DNA from: Synechococcus sp. PCC 7335
GTDB taxonomy: Bacteria > Cyanobacteriota > Cyanobacteriia > Phormidesmidales > Phormidesmidaceae
DNA length: 64,000 nt
Direction of reading: 5' to 3'
Assembly: GCF_000155595.1 (NCBI RefSeq)
Contig: NZ_DS989904.1
Coordinates: forward strand, 2,413,758 to 2,477,757
The translations under genes were made by a program, and so were the position numbers. Numbering within the stretch: the stretch's first letter is position 1; each line of letters starts with the position of its first letter. The notes under the pieces were generated by a model that did not search any database, was not told the origin of the DNA, and was given only the letters and a program-made list of their open reading frames with translations. Positions 45,080 through 54,342 of the stretch are shown here, in pieces.

Positions 45080-45979
45080 CTAGAGATACTTCTGAAGAAG
45101 TAAAGACAGTTTTTCTTTAGTAGCTTCAGGCGCTTTGTCTAGAGGCGTGATAATTGCGAATTTTAGGGCGGAGTGTGCTTCGGATTCTGGTGGCATCTGA
45201 TCTAGTCGCCGCACAATCTCTTTGATGACCTGCTGAGCGTTGATCGCGTTTTTCTGTAGGTTGCCGATCACCATCTCTACGGTGACACTATCGTGATCTG
45301 GGTGCCAGCAGTCGTAGTCGGTGACTAATGCTAACGTGGCATAGGCTATCTCAGCTTCTCTAGCAAGCTTAGCTTCTGGTAAGTTTGTCATGCCAACTAC
45401 AGTCGCACCCCAACTCCGGTACAGGTTTGATTCAGCCTTGGTCGAAAAGGCTGGACCCTCCATACATACATAAGTGCCACCCCTGTGAAGGGCGACACCT
45501 TCGAGATTTTGACTTTCTACCGCGTCAGCAACTACCGCTGCTAGGTGAGTACATACCGGCTCGCCAAAGGAAATGTGACCGACTAAGCCTTCTCCAAAGA
45601 AAGTAGAGATGCGATTTTTAGTCCGGTCGATGAACTGGTCGGGAACAACCATATCAACCGGCTTAGCTTCTGCTTTTAAAGAGCCTACAGCCGAAGCAGA
45701 AATCAAATACTCTACGCCTAGACTCTTCATTGCGTAGATGTTAGCTCGAAAAGGCAGCTCGGATGGTATCAAAGTATGCCCCCGCCCGTGACGAGCCAGA
45801 AATGCGACAGCAATTCCCTCGATTTTGCCAACGATGAGTGCATCAGAAGGGTCACCGAACGGTGTTTCAACCCTGACTTCTTGAATATTGGTTAGGGCAT
45901 CCATATTGTAGAGCCCACTGCCACCGATAATGCCGATCTTGACCGGATACTCTACACCCAACGTGCCAGAACTAACCAT
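45080..45979 (-). CDS. mtnP: S-methyl-5'-thioadenosine phosphorylase
   Basis: Phosphorolyses MTA in the methionine salvage and polyamine pathways. 299 residues. Family signatures: [15 protein letters not shown] phosphate loop, [35 protein letters not shown] and [17 protein letters not shown] (MTA-type). AGGAGAAACTA precedes ATG 45979. No other mtn gene is adjacent. Confidence 0.96.
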   Translation of the reverse strand: MVSSGTLGVEYPVKIGIIGGSGLYNMDALTNIQEVRVETPFGDPSDALIVGKIEGIAVAFLARHGRGHTLIPSELPFRANIYAMKSLGVEYLISASAVGSLKAEAKPVDMVVPDQFIDRTKNRISTFFGEGLVGHISFGEPVCTHLAAVVADAVESQNLEGVALHRGGTYVCMEGPAFSTKAESNLYRSWGATVVGMTNLPEAKLAREAEIAYATLALVTDYDCWHPDHDSVTVEMVIGNLQKNAINAQQVIKEIVRRLDQMPPESEAHSALKFAIITPLDKAPEATKEKLSLLLQKYL

Positions 45980-46186
45980 TAGTTTCTCCTATCAGACTGT
46001 CAAATGGAATTCTAGCGTTTGTGCCTGTCTTTCAATGGACATTTTGCGGTTGACGATAGATATTTGATGAACATTGGTTCAGCCAGTGCCTTAACGTACT
46101 GTGACACTGACCATACAACAGATCAACAAACCTTCAGGAGGCCAAACCTCAAGAGGCTTAACCAGCTTTAGAACCAATTTGCAGCT

Positions 46187-47050
46187 CTAGCTACTAGGTC
46201 TTTGTATACTTTTCTCAGGTGTTGATTGTAGTAGCCATAGACCCGTATAAGTTAGTCCTGAGTCATCCGGTCGGACTAATAATAAGTGAAGTCCATTAGC
46301 TGCAATTTTTCGTTCTGTGAAGGTTCGAGCAGCTTCGGCAACCGCTTCGTCCTCGAACGTCGCCATGATCCAGCGCTCAACCAACCCTGCCTCTAACAAC
46401 AGCCCATCTGGAGTGCCGGCTATGTACTGTAGCATGACAGGATTTACCGACTGTAGCCACTGAGCAAGTCCTAGCGACTGCCTGCCGCCATCGATCACTA
46501 CACCAGGAATCAGCAGCGTGCTGGGTAAGCCAAGACGAATGGGCATCAACTCGGCTGGAACCGTTTGAACAGGAATTGGTTCATAGCTTAGCCTTTGTAG
46601 CTCATCTGTGCTGATAGCAGCAAACTGCCACCCTTCGCCCATCAGATGCTCGGCAATTGGCACGGGGGCAGGACGCTCTAATGCAATGGGTTCGTAGCTT
46701 TGTTTTGTATAGCTTTTCAGAGTTGGGTACCAAGCGGCTCGCTGCAGCAGCCACCGTTTGAGGGTAGGAACATCACGCCTGGAACGAACTTTAACAGGTA
46801 GATTACGGCAGGCCACCTCAACTAGGCTGACGGTCTGCGGACGAAAGATCTCTATGTCGTTAGGCCACCCCCCGGCGCGATCGCTAGCTATTTCTAGCTG
46901 GTGACGTATCCAAGGCGCATTTGCCTCACTCTGGATACAAAACTCACCATAGGTAAAGCTCAGCGTTTCGTCGCAGATCAGCAGCTCCCAGAGCGGGTTA
47001 CCCTGGCTGTCTTTTAGCGGACGGCGGTAAAAATCAAGTTGCCAAGGCAT
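46187..47050 (-). CDS. Tab2/Atab2-family RNA-binding protein
   Basis: Homologue of chloroplast Tab2/ATAB2, which binds psaB/psbA-type transcripts and supports photosystem synthesis. From ATG 47050 (MPWQLDFYRRPL) the protein is about 287 residues; ATG 47089 would add 13. Diagnostic WELLICD near residue 22, GWPNDIEIFRPQTV, and the C-terminal GLHLLLVRPDDSGLTYTGLWLLQ are present. Located 47 bases beyond the stop of the glucan phosphorylase gene, same strand. Confidence 0.9.
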   Translation of the reverse strand: MPWQLDFYRRPLKDSQGNPLWELLICDETLSFTYGEFCIQSEANAPWIRHQLEIASDRAGGWPNDIEIFRPQTVSLVEVACRNLPVKVRSRRDVPTLKRWLLQRAAWYPTLKSYTKQSYEPIALERPAPVPIAEHLMGEGWQFAAISTDELQRLSYEPIPVQTVPAELMPIRLGLPSTLLIPGVVIDGGRQSLGLAQWLQSVNPVMLQYIAGTPDGLLLEAGLVERWIMATFEDEAVAEAARTFTERKIAANGLHLLLVRPDDSGLTYTGLWLLQSTPEKSIQRPSS

Positions 47051-47097
47051 AGAAGAGCCGTAAAAAAGATGAACAACCTCATCGTTCATCGCTTTAT

Positions 47098-49296
47098 CTA
47101 CGATACCAAGGCCGCGACCGGTTCAGTCTTAACCTCGGTATGCGGAAAATATTGCTGGTCTACGTATTGTGCCACCATGCGATCGGTATTAAAGAACGGG
47201 GCTATGCTGCTGATTGAAGCCTTCATCATCCGCAGCCAGCCAGGGGAAATGCCGCTGTGATCACGCTTGTAATATAGCCTAGCAATATCGCGCTCTAGCA
47301 AGTTATAAATCACTTCTGCGTCTCTAGCATCTTGAGCATCTTGTGCGTAGCTATCGGATTCGGGGGTGTTACCTAGACTCGTAATGGCTGTATCACCGAT
47401 GGCCCAGCCATTGATTCCAGGTCGATAACCTTCATACCACCAGCCGTCTAAAATACCTAGATTTAAGCCTCCGTTGAGCGCAACTTTTTGACCGCCAATT
47501 CCTGAGGCTTCTAAGGTTCGTCTGGCGGTGCTTAGCCATAGATCAACGCCCTGGACCATCAGCTTGCTCGTATAGAGGTCATAATTTTCAATAAAGGCTA
47601 CGCGATCGCGTAAGTCAGGATGACGGCTCCATTCCATAATCCGCTGGATAATCCGCTTGCCGCCGTCGTCGTCAGGATGGGCTTTACCAGCAAAGATAAT
47701 CTGAACCGGACGCTTGGGATGAGCCACAATTTGAGTGAGATGATGTAGATCTCGAAACAGCAAGTCGCTACGTTTATAAACGCTAAACCGACGAGCTACG
47801 CCTACGGTCAAGACGTTAGGATCGAGCAGACGGGCGACCGCATTAATATCATCTTGGGCTTCACCTCTAGCTAGGCGAGACTGGAGGATACGATCACGCG
47901 TGTAGGCAACTAACCGTGCCTTCAAAATGCTGTGCCGATGCCAAAGTTGAGTATTCGGAATCGTCTCTACCCGCTTCCACTGGTCAGCGCGAGTCAGTGA
48001 CTGAGCCCATTCGGGGCCAACATACTTATCGAATAAATCACCAATCAAAGGTGCTACCCAGCTACGCACGTGAACGCCATTGGTGATGTGGCCGATAGGT
48101 ACCGCTTCTACTGGCTGCTGGGGATAGAGATCGCGCCATAGCTGACGAGATGTGTGTCCGTGACGTTCGCTGACGCCGTTAGCTGATTGGGTCAGTCGTA
48201 AGGCCAATCTGGTTAAGCTGAATTGGTCATTTTCTTTACCTAACTGTCCAAGCGCTAGAATTTGATCGGCAGATACGCCCGTGTTTTGCATATAGGCAGC
48301 CAAGGCTTCGCTGATATTACTGGCTGGGAAAGTATTGCCAAAAGGAACTGGTGTATGGGTGGTAAATCGAGCGCGATCACGCACTGCCTGCTGTAATTCA
48401 TCGAATTCTAGTCCAGTCTCTTCTCGAGCCTGTCGGGCAATTTCTAGGAGTGCAAAGGCTGGATGCACCTCGTTCAGGTGATACAGTACTGGCTCTATGC
48501 CTAGCGCCTGCAACGCTCTCACACCACCGATGCCCAACAGCATTGCCTGCCCTAGCTGTATAGATGGATTGCCGTTGTATAGATGCCCAGTCAGCTCGCG
48601 ATCGCGCTCATCATTCTCCATCAGATCGCTATCTAATAAATACAGCGTGCTTCGACCTAGCTGCGTCTTCCACACTCGCGCTTTGACCGAGCGCTTACCA
48701 ATAGCGACCTTCACCGTAATCGGCTGACCAAATTCATTACACACCGCTAATAGCGGCAGATTCTCGATGTCGTTATCGACATAGTTCGCCTGCTGCCAAC
48801 CACTGCGATTTAGCTTTTGCTGAAAATACCCTTGCTTGTACAGCAGCCCCATGCCTACTGCAGGCATACCTAAATCCGATGCCGACTTCAGGTAATCTCC
48901 TGCTAAGACACCTAGTCCCCCGCAGTAAATCGGTAGTGACTCATGGACGCCGAATTCTATACAAAGATATGCCACTGGATGGTCTCCAGAGACTTCAGGA
49001 ACTTCGCGACTTGCCCAGGTTCCCTCTGCACTCAGATAGTGATCTAGCTGCGCGGCCAGCTTTTCTAGCCGAGTGAGATAGTTAGGATCTTCGGCTATCT
49101 GCCAAAGCCGGTCATGAGAAACCTTATTTAATAGGGCTACTGGATTATGGTTACACTGCTGCCATAGACCTGGATCGATAGAGCTGAACAGCGAGACTCT
49201 TTCAGGTGTCCAGCTCCACCAGTAGTTATAGGCAAAATCAGCCAAACGCCTCACGGGGTCGGGTAGCTTAGCACTTAGTTGACTAATCTCGTTCAT
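47098..49296 (-). CDS. glgP: Alpha-glucan phosphorylase
   Basis: Glycogen/glucan breakdown enzyme of the DUF3417-bearing branch (not the classical 800-850 residue GlgP). 732 residues. N-terminus PDPVRRLADFAYNYWWSWTP ERVSLFSSIDP is the DUF3417 domain, then LCIEFGVHESLPIYCGGLGVLAGDYLK. The PLP-binding C-terminal segment is TARRTLEASGIGGQKVALNGG LN. Release of glucose-1-phosphate fuels dark metabolism. Upstream of and probably co-transcribed with the Tab2-like gene. Confidence 0.92.
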   Translation of the reverse strand: MNEISQLSAKLPDPVRRLADFAYNYWWSWTPERVSLFSSIDPGLWQQCNHNPVALLNKVSHDRLWQIAEDPNYLTRLEKLAAQLDHYLSAEGTWASREVPEVSGDHPVAYLCIEFGVHESLPIYCGGLGVLAGDYLKSASDLGMPAVGMGLLYKQGYFQQKLNRSGWQQANYVDNDIENLPLLAVCNEFGQPITVKVAIGKRSVKARVWKTQLGRSTLYLLDSDLMENDERDRELTGHLYNGNPSIQLGQAMLLGIGGVRALQALGIEPVLYHLNEVHPAFALLEIARQAREETGLEFDELQQAVRDRARFTTHTPVPFGNTFPASNISEALAAYMQNTGVSADQILALGQLGKENDQFSLTRLALRLTQSANGVSERHGHTSRQLWRDLYPQQPVEAVPIGHITNGVHVRSWVAPLIGDLFDKYVGPEWAQSLTRADQWKRVETIPNTQLWHRHSILKARLVAYTRDRILQSRLARGEAQDDINAVARLLDPNVLTVGVARRFSVYKRSDLLFRDLHHLTQIVAHPKRPVQIIFAGKAHPDDDGGKRIIQRIMEWSRHPDLRDRVAFIENYDLYTSKLMVQGVDLWLSTARRTLEASGIGGQKVALNGGLNLGILDGWWYEGYRPGINGWAIGDTAITSLGNTPESDSYAQDAQDARDAEVIYNLLERDIARLYYKRDHSGISPGWLRMMKASISSIAPFFNTDRMVAQYVDQQYFPHTEVKTEPVAALVS

Positions 49297-49964
49297 GTTA
49301 ATCGCAGTGAAGGGATGAAATCAGCAGAGTTCACAGGTTACATTTGTCAGTGACATTCGTTGGAGCGAACTTCTTTCAAGCGTCTCTCAAAATCAAGAGT
49401 CATATAGAGGAGAGTTATATAGAGCCCTTGAGACAGTAAACCCTCATAAAGCAACAGGTTTCTGACTTACTAAGAAAAATTCCTCTATTGGCAAACATAC
49501 CAGCCAAACTGCGCGGTTTTAGTATGCGGTTGCCAGAAGTCTCAAGTCTTGAGTAAAGCCTAGACACTACACGATTAAACCAGGCGCGACATTCGGGCAA
49601 GACAGTTGGACGAGCAGGAATTTGCTTTTCTGCTTCGCTCTGAGAAATGAGATTTTCATGTCATCTAATTTTCACCTAACAGCTTACCTGAAAGCCGTGG
49701 CTTCTTATGAGGTGCTATCAGGATCGATATTTTTCGAAGATCAGCACCTGCTAGATAAAGACCTAATTGGATGAACGCCTATCAAACGGACGATGCTAAT
49801 TTCGAACTTGAGCCTTTAATCCAGACGGCCTTTGGCTGTACGGATATAAACCGACACTGACTTGACCGAATAAATAAGGGTATTATATTGAATCGAACAA
49901 GCTGCCGGAAAAGCTTTTACATCAGGCAGCTGCTCTATCTCTATTTGGCTCTTTTGGCGTACCT
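49297..49964. other. Intergenic region, 668 bases
   Basis: No supported gene. Contains a 15-bp tandem duplication (AGAGTCATATAGAGG / AGAGTTATATAGAGC, 49396-49425) and, at the right end, the predicted avtA promoter. A 61-codon minus frame (49415-49600) is not convincing. Confidence 0.6.
49862..49889 (+). promoter_or_regulatory. Predicted avtA promoter
   Basis: TTGACC (49862-49867) and TATATT (49884-49889), 16-base spacer, 75 bases before the ATG at 49965. Confidence 0.45.
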
Positions 49965-51278
49965 ATGACTCTTGCTCTCACCCAGTTTGGCGATCGCATG
50001 TCTCACCTGACCGGGGTGCGGGCAATTATGAAGGATATCATCGAAACTCTAAATTCCAGTAGAGGATCGGGAAAAGAGTTCATTAACCTCAGTGCGGGTA
50101 ACCCAGTTATTTTGCCAGAAGTTGAGCAGCTATGGCGCGACTGTACCCAAGATCTATTATCTAGCAGCGAGTATGGCGAAGTTGTTTGTCGCTATGGGGC
50201 TAGCCAAGGTTATGAACCTCTGATTGCCGCTATTCGAGACGATTTCAATCAGCGCTATGGCCTGAGTCTGACTTCTCGCAACATCCTAATTACACCCGGC
50301 AGTCAAAACCTTTATTTCCTAGCTGCAAATGCGTTAGGTGGCTACAGCTCTAGCGGACAGCTCAAAGACATCGTTTTGCCCTTAAGCCCTGACTATACTG
50401 GCTACGGAGGCGTCACATTATATCCCGAGGCGGTCAAAGCCTATCGTCCCTCTATCGAGCTAGGCAAGGATGCCCACTCGTTTAAGTATCGTCCCGATTT
50501 CGATCAGCTAGAGATCAATGAAAATACTGGCTTTGTACTCTTCTCTCGTCCTTGCAATCCAACTGGGAACGTCCTTACCGGCGACGAAGTACAGCAGATA
50601 GCCGATCTTGCCGCGCCCTTTGATGTCCCCGTTTTTGTAGATTCAGCTTATGCGCCACCGTTCCCAGCGTTAAATTTTACAGAAATGACGCCGATCTTTG
50701 GTGCCAATATTGTGCATTGTCTGAGCTTGTCAAAGGCTGGGTTACCCGGTGAACGGGTAGGAATAGCCATCGGAGATGAGAGCATTATTCAGATTTTGGA
50801 ATCTTTTCAGACTAATCTTTGTATTCACTCTAGTCGCTATGGTCAGGCGATCGCAGCGCGTGCTATCCGCAGTGGCGCTCTCGCAAATATTGCCAAAGAT
50901 ATTATTCGTCCTCACTATCGCAGCAAGTTTGCGGTTCTAGAAGAGACATTAAGCGCCAAAATGCCTAGTCAAGTTCCTTGGCGACTGCATAAAGGAGAGG
51001 GTGCGATCTTCGCTTGGCTGTGGTTTGATAATCTGCCGATGACCGACTGGGAGTTTTACAACGAGCTAAAGCACTACGGCGTGATCATCGTACCTGGCAG
51101 TCCTTTCTTCCCTGGATTAAAAGCGAGTCTTGACGGCGAAGATTGGCCACATATGCGTCAATGCTTCCGACTCAGTTTGACAGCAACTGAAGACCAAATC
51201 GTGACCGCTATCAATCATCTAGCCACACTGACCGATAAGGTGTATGCCGCTAGGCCAGTGATGACCACAGCAATTTGA
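49965..51278 (+). CDS. avtA: Valine--pyruvate aminotransferase-like (AvtA family)
   Basis: PLP-dependent class I/II aminotransferase of 437 residues. LSAGNPVILPEVEQLWRDC at the N-terminus is AvtA-specific. The PLP lysine lies in SLSKAGLPGERVG, and DSAYAPPFPALNF provides the PLP-ring Asp and Tyr. It is thought to interconvert valine/alanine and their keto acids. It stands alone with its own promoter. Confidence 0.9.
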   Translation: MTLALTQFGDRMSHLTGVRAIMKDIIETLNSSRGSGKEFINLSAGNPVILPEVEQLWRDCTQDLLSSSEYGEVVCRYGASQGYEPLIAAIRDDFNQRYGLSLTSRNILITPGSQNLYFLAANALGGYSSSGQLKDIVLPLSPDYTGYGGVTLYPEAVKAYRPSIELGKDAHSFKYRPDFDQLEINENTGFVLFSRPCNPTGNVLTGDEVQQIADLAAPFDVPVFVDSAYAPPFPALNFTEMTPIFGANIVHCLSLSKAGLPGERVGIAIGDESIIQILESFQTNLCIHSSRYGQAIAARAIRSGALANIAKDIIRPHYRSKFAVLEETLSAKMPSQVPWRLHKGEGAIFAWLWFDNLPMTDWEFYNELKHYGVIIVPGSPFFPGLKASLDGEDWPHMRQCFRLSLTATEDQIVTAINHLATLTDKVYAARPVMTTAI

Positions 51279-51347
51279 GAGACTTTCTTCAAAAATTCTG
51301 CTTCAAAGGATCTTCTAGTTGTGAACAGTGGAGTTGCTTGCTAACGG

Positions 51348-52037
51348 ATGATTGATAACGTGACAGATAAAGACTGGCTACTCATCGGGCGTATTGTAGG
51401 TGCTCATGGCCTTAACGGTCATATCAAAGTGTATCCGGAAAGTGATTTTCCCGAGCGGTTCATCGAACCTGGAGAACGATGGATCGAAAAACCAGGGGCA
51501 AATCCTACGCCTATCCAATTGATTAGCGGTCGCTATCTCGAAGGGAAAAATATCTACTTAGTAAAGCTAGCAGGCATCGATTTTCGCGATCAGGCAGAAG
51601 ATCTAAGCGGCGCAAAGCTAGTTGTTCCAGTAGGCGATCGCCTGCCGGTAGCGCCTGGCGAATTTCATGTTAGCGATCTAATTGGTCTTAGGGTGATTTT
51701 ACAATCAGACCAAACGGCTATAGGCACGATCACTAACGTATTTACAACTGGACACGATTTGCTAGAAGTCTCGCTACCGACGGCAGAGTCGACTTCGGAC
51801 CTCGATACCGCCAGCAAGCGGACCGAACCAGAAAGAGCGCTCTCCCTTGAGAGTAAGCATCATCCATCACTGCGATCCAAAGCTGCCCAGAAATTGCGCC
51901 GTAAAGCTAGAAGAGCTAAGAAGAAGCAGACGAAAACGTTGCTGATTCCTTTTGTTGAAGACATTGTGCCTGTCGTCGATGTTTTGGCAGGCCGAGTAGA
52001 AATAACCCCACCTGCAGGATTGATTGAACTTGCCTAA
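51348..52037 (+). CDS. rimM: Ribosome maturation factor RimM
   Basis: 16S rRNA processing factor that binds S19. N-terminal RimM domain starts LLIGRIVGAHGLNGHIKVYPESDFPERF; the PRC-barrel domain has DLIGLRVI and, after an insertion, LLIPFVEDIVPVVDVLAGRVEITPPAGLIEL. The insertion (about 146-197) is polar and ends in a very basic stretch (KLRRKARRAKKKQTK), making the protein 229 residues instead of the usual 170-180. Confidence 0.94.
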   Translation: MIDNVTDKDWLLIGRIVGAHGLNGHIKVYPESDFPERFIEPGERWIEKPGANPTPIQLISGRYLEGKNIYLVKLAGIDFRDQAEDLSGAKLVVPVGDRLPVAPGEFHVSDLIGLRVILQSDQTAIGTITNVFTTGHDLLEVSLPTAESTSDLDTASKRTEPERALSLESKHHPSLRSKAAQKLRRKARRAKKKQTKTLLIPFVEDIVPVVDVLAGRVEITPPAGLIELA

Positions 52038-52169
52038 TGCTCCAGAGCGAATTTTCTTACCCTTTACAAAGGCATCTAGAGAACGAACTCAATTCTTCCT
52101 TGCTTCTACAAGCTACGCAGTAAGCTAGCCAAAGGAAGTCACGTAGGTTCACTACCTATCAAAGAAGGG

Positions 52170-52643
52170 TTAGCTGGAGTAGAGGATGCGGTCAGAATCA
52201 TTCAGCCTTTTGCGCAGCCGAAAGAGCATCATGTCATCTTCTATACGCTGTTCCTTATAGCTTCTCTGCCATACTGGAGAACCCGGTTCATTGCGAATGA
52301 GATTAATTCTTTTCGCAGTTGCTGCTTTCAGTCCAGCGATGAAAGCACTCAGAAGAGCTGGCTTACTACTTTGATTTGTCTGCTTCGTATGTGTCGAGCT
52401 TAAAGAGACTACGGCATGTAGTGAATCTGGCTCTAGTATCCACTGGGTAAGCACAATTCCTTTGTAGTTAGTTTTCACTTGACGTAGCTCGTCGGCTACG
52501 ATCTTAGCGAGTGAATGAGACAAGGTTGCTCGTTCAGAGGGCGTGACCGACTCAAACAAACTGTCACCATTGTGAGTTTTGAGCCGCACATAGTAGAGTG
52601 CGGTTTCAACAGAGAATTGGCTGTATCTTTGTTTTTTGATCAA
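52170..52643 (-). CDS. Degenerate REP-associated tyrosine transposase relative
   Basis: A 157-residue protein aligning by eye with RAYT/TnpA-REP (Y1 HUH) proteins: YYVRLKTHNGDSLFESV, WILEPDSLHAVVSL, AFIAGLKAATAKRINLIRN and PVWQRSYKEQRIEDD. The metal motif normally written P-N-H-x-H reads P-D-S-L-H, so one HUH histidine is missing. The candidate catalytic Tyr remains in QRSYKEQ. It is probably inactive or repurposed. No flanking REP hairpin pair is obvious. Confidence 0.7.
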   Translation of the reverse strand: MIKKQRYSQFSVETALYYVRLKTHNGDSLFESVTPSERATLSHSLAKIVADELRQVKTNYKGIVLTQWILEPDSLHAVVSLSSTHTKQTNQSSKPALLSAFIAGLKAATAKRINLIRNEPGSPVWQRSYKEQRIEDDMMLFRLRKRLNDSDRILYSS

Positions 52644-52892
52644 TGGACATCCTGACCCTTACAAAGTGTCTGGTCATATCATGCCCAGACTCATCTAAAA
52701 ACTCACACCGTTGCCATCAAATTTGTCTGATAGCTCTGTCTGTCTGATAGAGAGTTGGAATAACTATCTAGCTGTGAAAGAAAATTTGCTTTAGCAAGTA
52801 TCTATGCACCGGCAGAAGAAAAAACATTAGGCTTCTCCTGTCTCCTGTCAAAAGTGATACGACGCTTGACTGATGAGCAAAAAGAGACTCGA

Positions 52893-52974
52893 TGGGCAAG
52901 GAGAGACTCGAACTCTCACAACCGAAGTCGCCACATTTTGAGTGTGGTGCGTCTACCAATTCCGCCACTTGCCC
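52893..52974 (-). tRNA. tRNA-Leu(CAA)
   Basis: On the minus strand a full class II tRNA folds: acceptor GGGCAAG pairs with CTTGCCC, a D-loop GGCGGAATTGGTAGACGC, anticodon stem CCACA-CTCAAAA-TGTGG with anticodon CAA, a short variable arm GCGACTTCGGTTGT, and T-arm GAGAGTTCGAGTCTCTC. Discriminator A at 52893. CCA is not encoded. Confidence 0.97.
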
Positions 52975-53074
52975 GGTTAGGTTTTTCAGTATACAGAACT
53001 AAGCGACTTTGATACAGGTTTTGGTTTGTATTTCGCAAGTAAAGTGACTGAAGCGATGAGAATAGATGCTTGAT

Positions 53075-53986
53075 TCACCAGTTAAGCCAGCTCCCTGCTG
53101 GTCTAGGTTTTCTATGAGTATGCTGTTCTAATTTAGACATCTGTTTAGACGTAGGACGGCTCTCTAGCAGAGACTGGTAGTTAGGGGTAGACGACCAGCG
53201 GGAAATTTCCCTAGCGCGCAAAACAGGTACTGGATGGCTAAGCTCATCGGTTTTCATCCGTTTGAGAAGTTCACCGATTTCGTTTTCACTGATTGCGTCG
53301 TATGACTCGGCTTGTGCTAGGAAAGCGTCTAGGTTTAGCTGTGGAGAAAGCGTAGGTGAACCGCCAGCAAGCTTCATCAGTACGGAGGCAACGGTTCGAG
53401 CGTCTTGAGTTGCGAGCAGAGCAGCGCGATCGCAGGTAAATTCAGCGCAGCGCACCCATTCCATAATCTTAGAGCGCCAGTTATGGGTTAAAACTGCGCC
53501 GAAAGGAAGCTGACTTGTCGCCAGGGTGAGCAGGTTAGCTAAGGTTAGGTAGACGCCGTGGTCGCACTTTAGATGACCTAGTTCGTGGCCGATGACAGCT
53601 TGTAGCTCAGCTGGAGTAAGTAACTCGACTAGAGAAGTATGAACAACGACGAAGGGTTGTTTACCTCGTATCGCAAAGGTATAGGCATTTGGGACTGGAT
53701 GCTGTTTGATATAGAGCTGAGGAATCTCTAGATCTAGAACCCTACAGGCTTCGACGAGTAGCTGATAGATGTCCGATAGCTGTTTGGGCCCAACCAGTAC
53801 GCTAGCAGCAATATTTTCTAAATAGAAAAACTGTTCGCCCATCGGTCCTAGCAAGCTTCGGATAGCAATATCTATGCCTGGTATTTGCTTTAGCGCCTCG
53901 GTCGCCTGCTGATCGAGCGGATGGCGAAAATGATTGGCGTTGAGTCCAAGCAAGTGAGCTTTTGAGGAGGGCTGAGAGGTAATCAT
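53075..53986 (-). CDS. M48-family zinc metallopeptidase
   Basis: A 303-residue HtpX-like protease. The zinc motif HELGH is at residues 134-138 in AVIGHELGHLKCDHGVYLTL, and the Glu third ligand is likely in CAEFTCDRAALL. The N-terminal part AYTFAIRGKQPFVVVHTSLVELL precedes the motif, as in the COG0501 family. A hydrophobic segment (about 143-165) is the only possible membrane element, so it is less clearly membrane-embedded than HtpX. Quality-control substrates are inferred. Confidence 0.9.
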   Translation of the reverse strand: MITSQPSSKAHLLGLNANHFRHPLDQQATEALKQIPGIDIAIRSLLGPMGEQFFYLENIAASVLVGPKQLSDIYQLLVEACRVLDLEIPQLYIKQHPVPNAYTFAIRGKQPFVVVHTSLVELLTPAELQAVIGHELGHLKCDHGVYLTLANLLTLATSQLPFGAVLTHNWRSKIMEWVRCAEFTCDRAALLATQDARTVASVLMKLAGGSPTLSPQLNLDAFLAQAESYDAISENEIGELLKRMKTDELSHPVPVLRAREISRWSSTPNYQSLLESRPTSKQMSKLEQHTHRKPRPAGSWLNW

Positions 53987-54143
53987 GTGAAGTCAAGCTT
54001 TGGAGTGAGAAAAGGAAAAACTTAGTGGAGACTGTACAAATACCGAGCCCATAAGCACTATTGGCTCATAAAGCGCCAGTGGGTGTGTGATGTGCAATCG
54101 ATGCTTCGAGCTAATTTGGTAACGAGCTAATTTCGTAGATATT

Positions 54144-54204
54144 AAAATCACTGATACTAGAGGTTTCCGCTAGTATAGCGAGCTACTCCGATATCAGTGA
54201 TTTT
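54144..54204 (-). terminator. Long inverted repeat downstream of murA
   Basis: Perfect 13-bp arms AAAATCACTGATA (54144-54156) / TATCAGTGATTTT (54192-54204), with a 35-base interior holding CTAG-GGTTTCC-type inner pairing. Read on the minus strand the stem ends in TTTTAAT, fitting a terminator for murA. The rest of the 356-base gap shows a 17-bp-period repeat (54271-54304) and nothing else. Confidence 0.65.
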
Positions 54205-54342
54205 TAGCAATTCGATTACCTTCAGGCTAGAGAAACGCCTCTTTGGGTACGACTTCAGTACGTTCTCTAATCGACACGACTTCTAATTGACATGACTTCT
54301 AGGTGGTAGGGTGCGCCTTACAGGGCCGTTTAATTGACTACG

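Noticed and set aside
52768..52968. 66-codon minus-strand frame MAELVDAPHSKCGDFGCE...
   Set aside because: It is the antisense-free translation of the tRNA-Leu(CAA) gene itself, a well-known spurious protein pattern.
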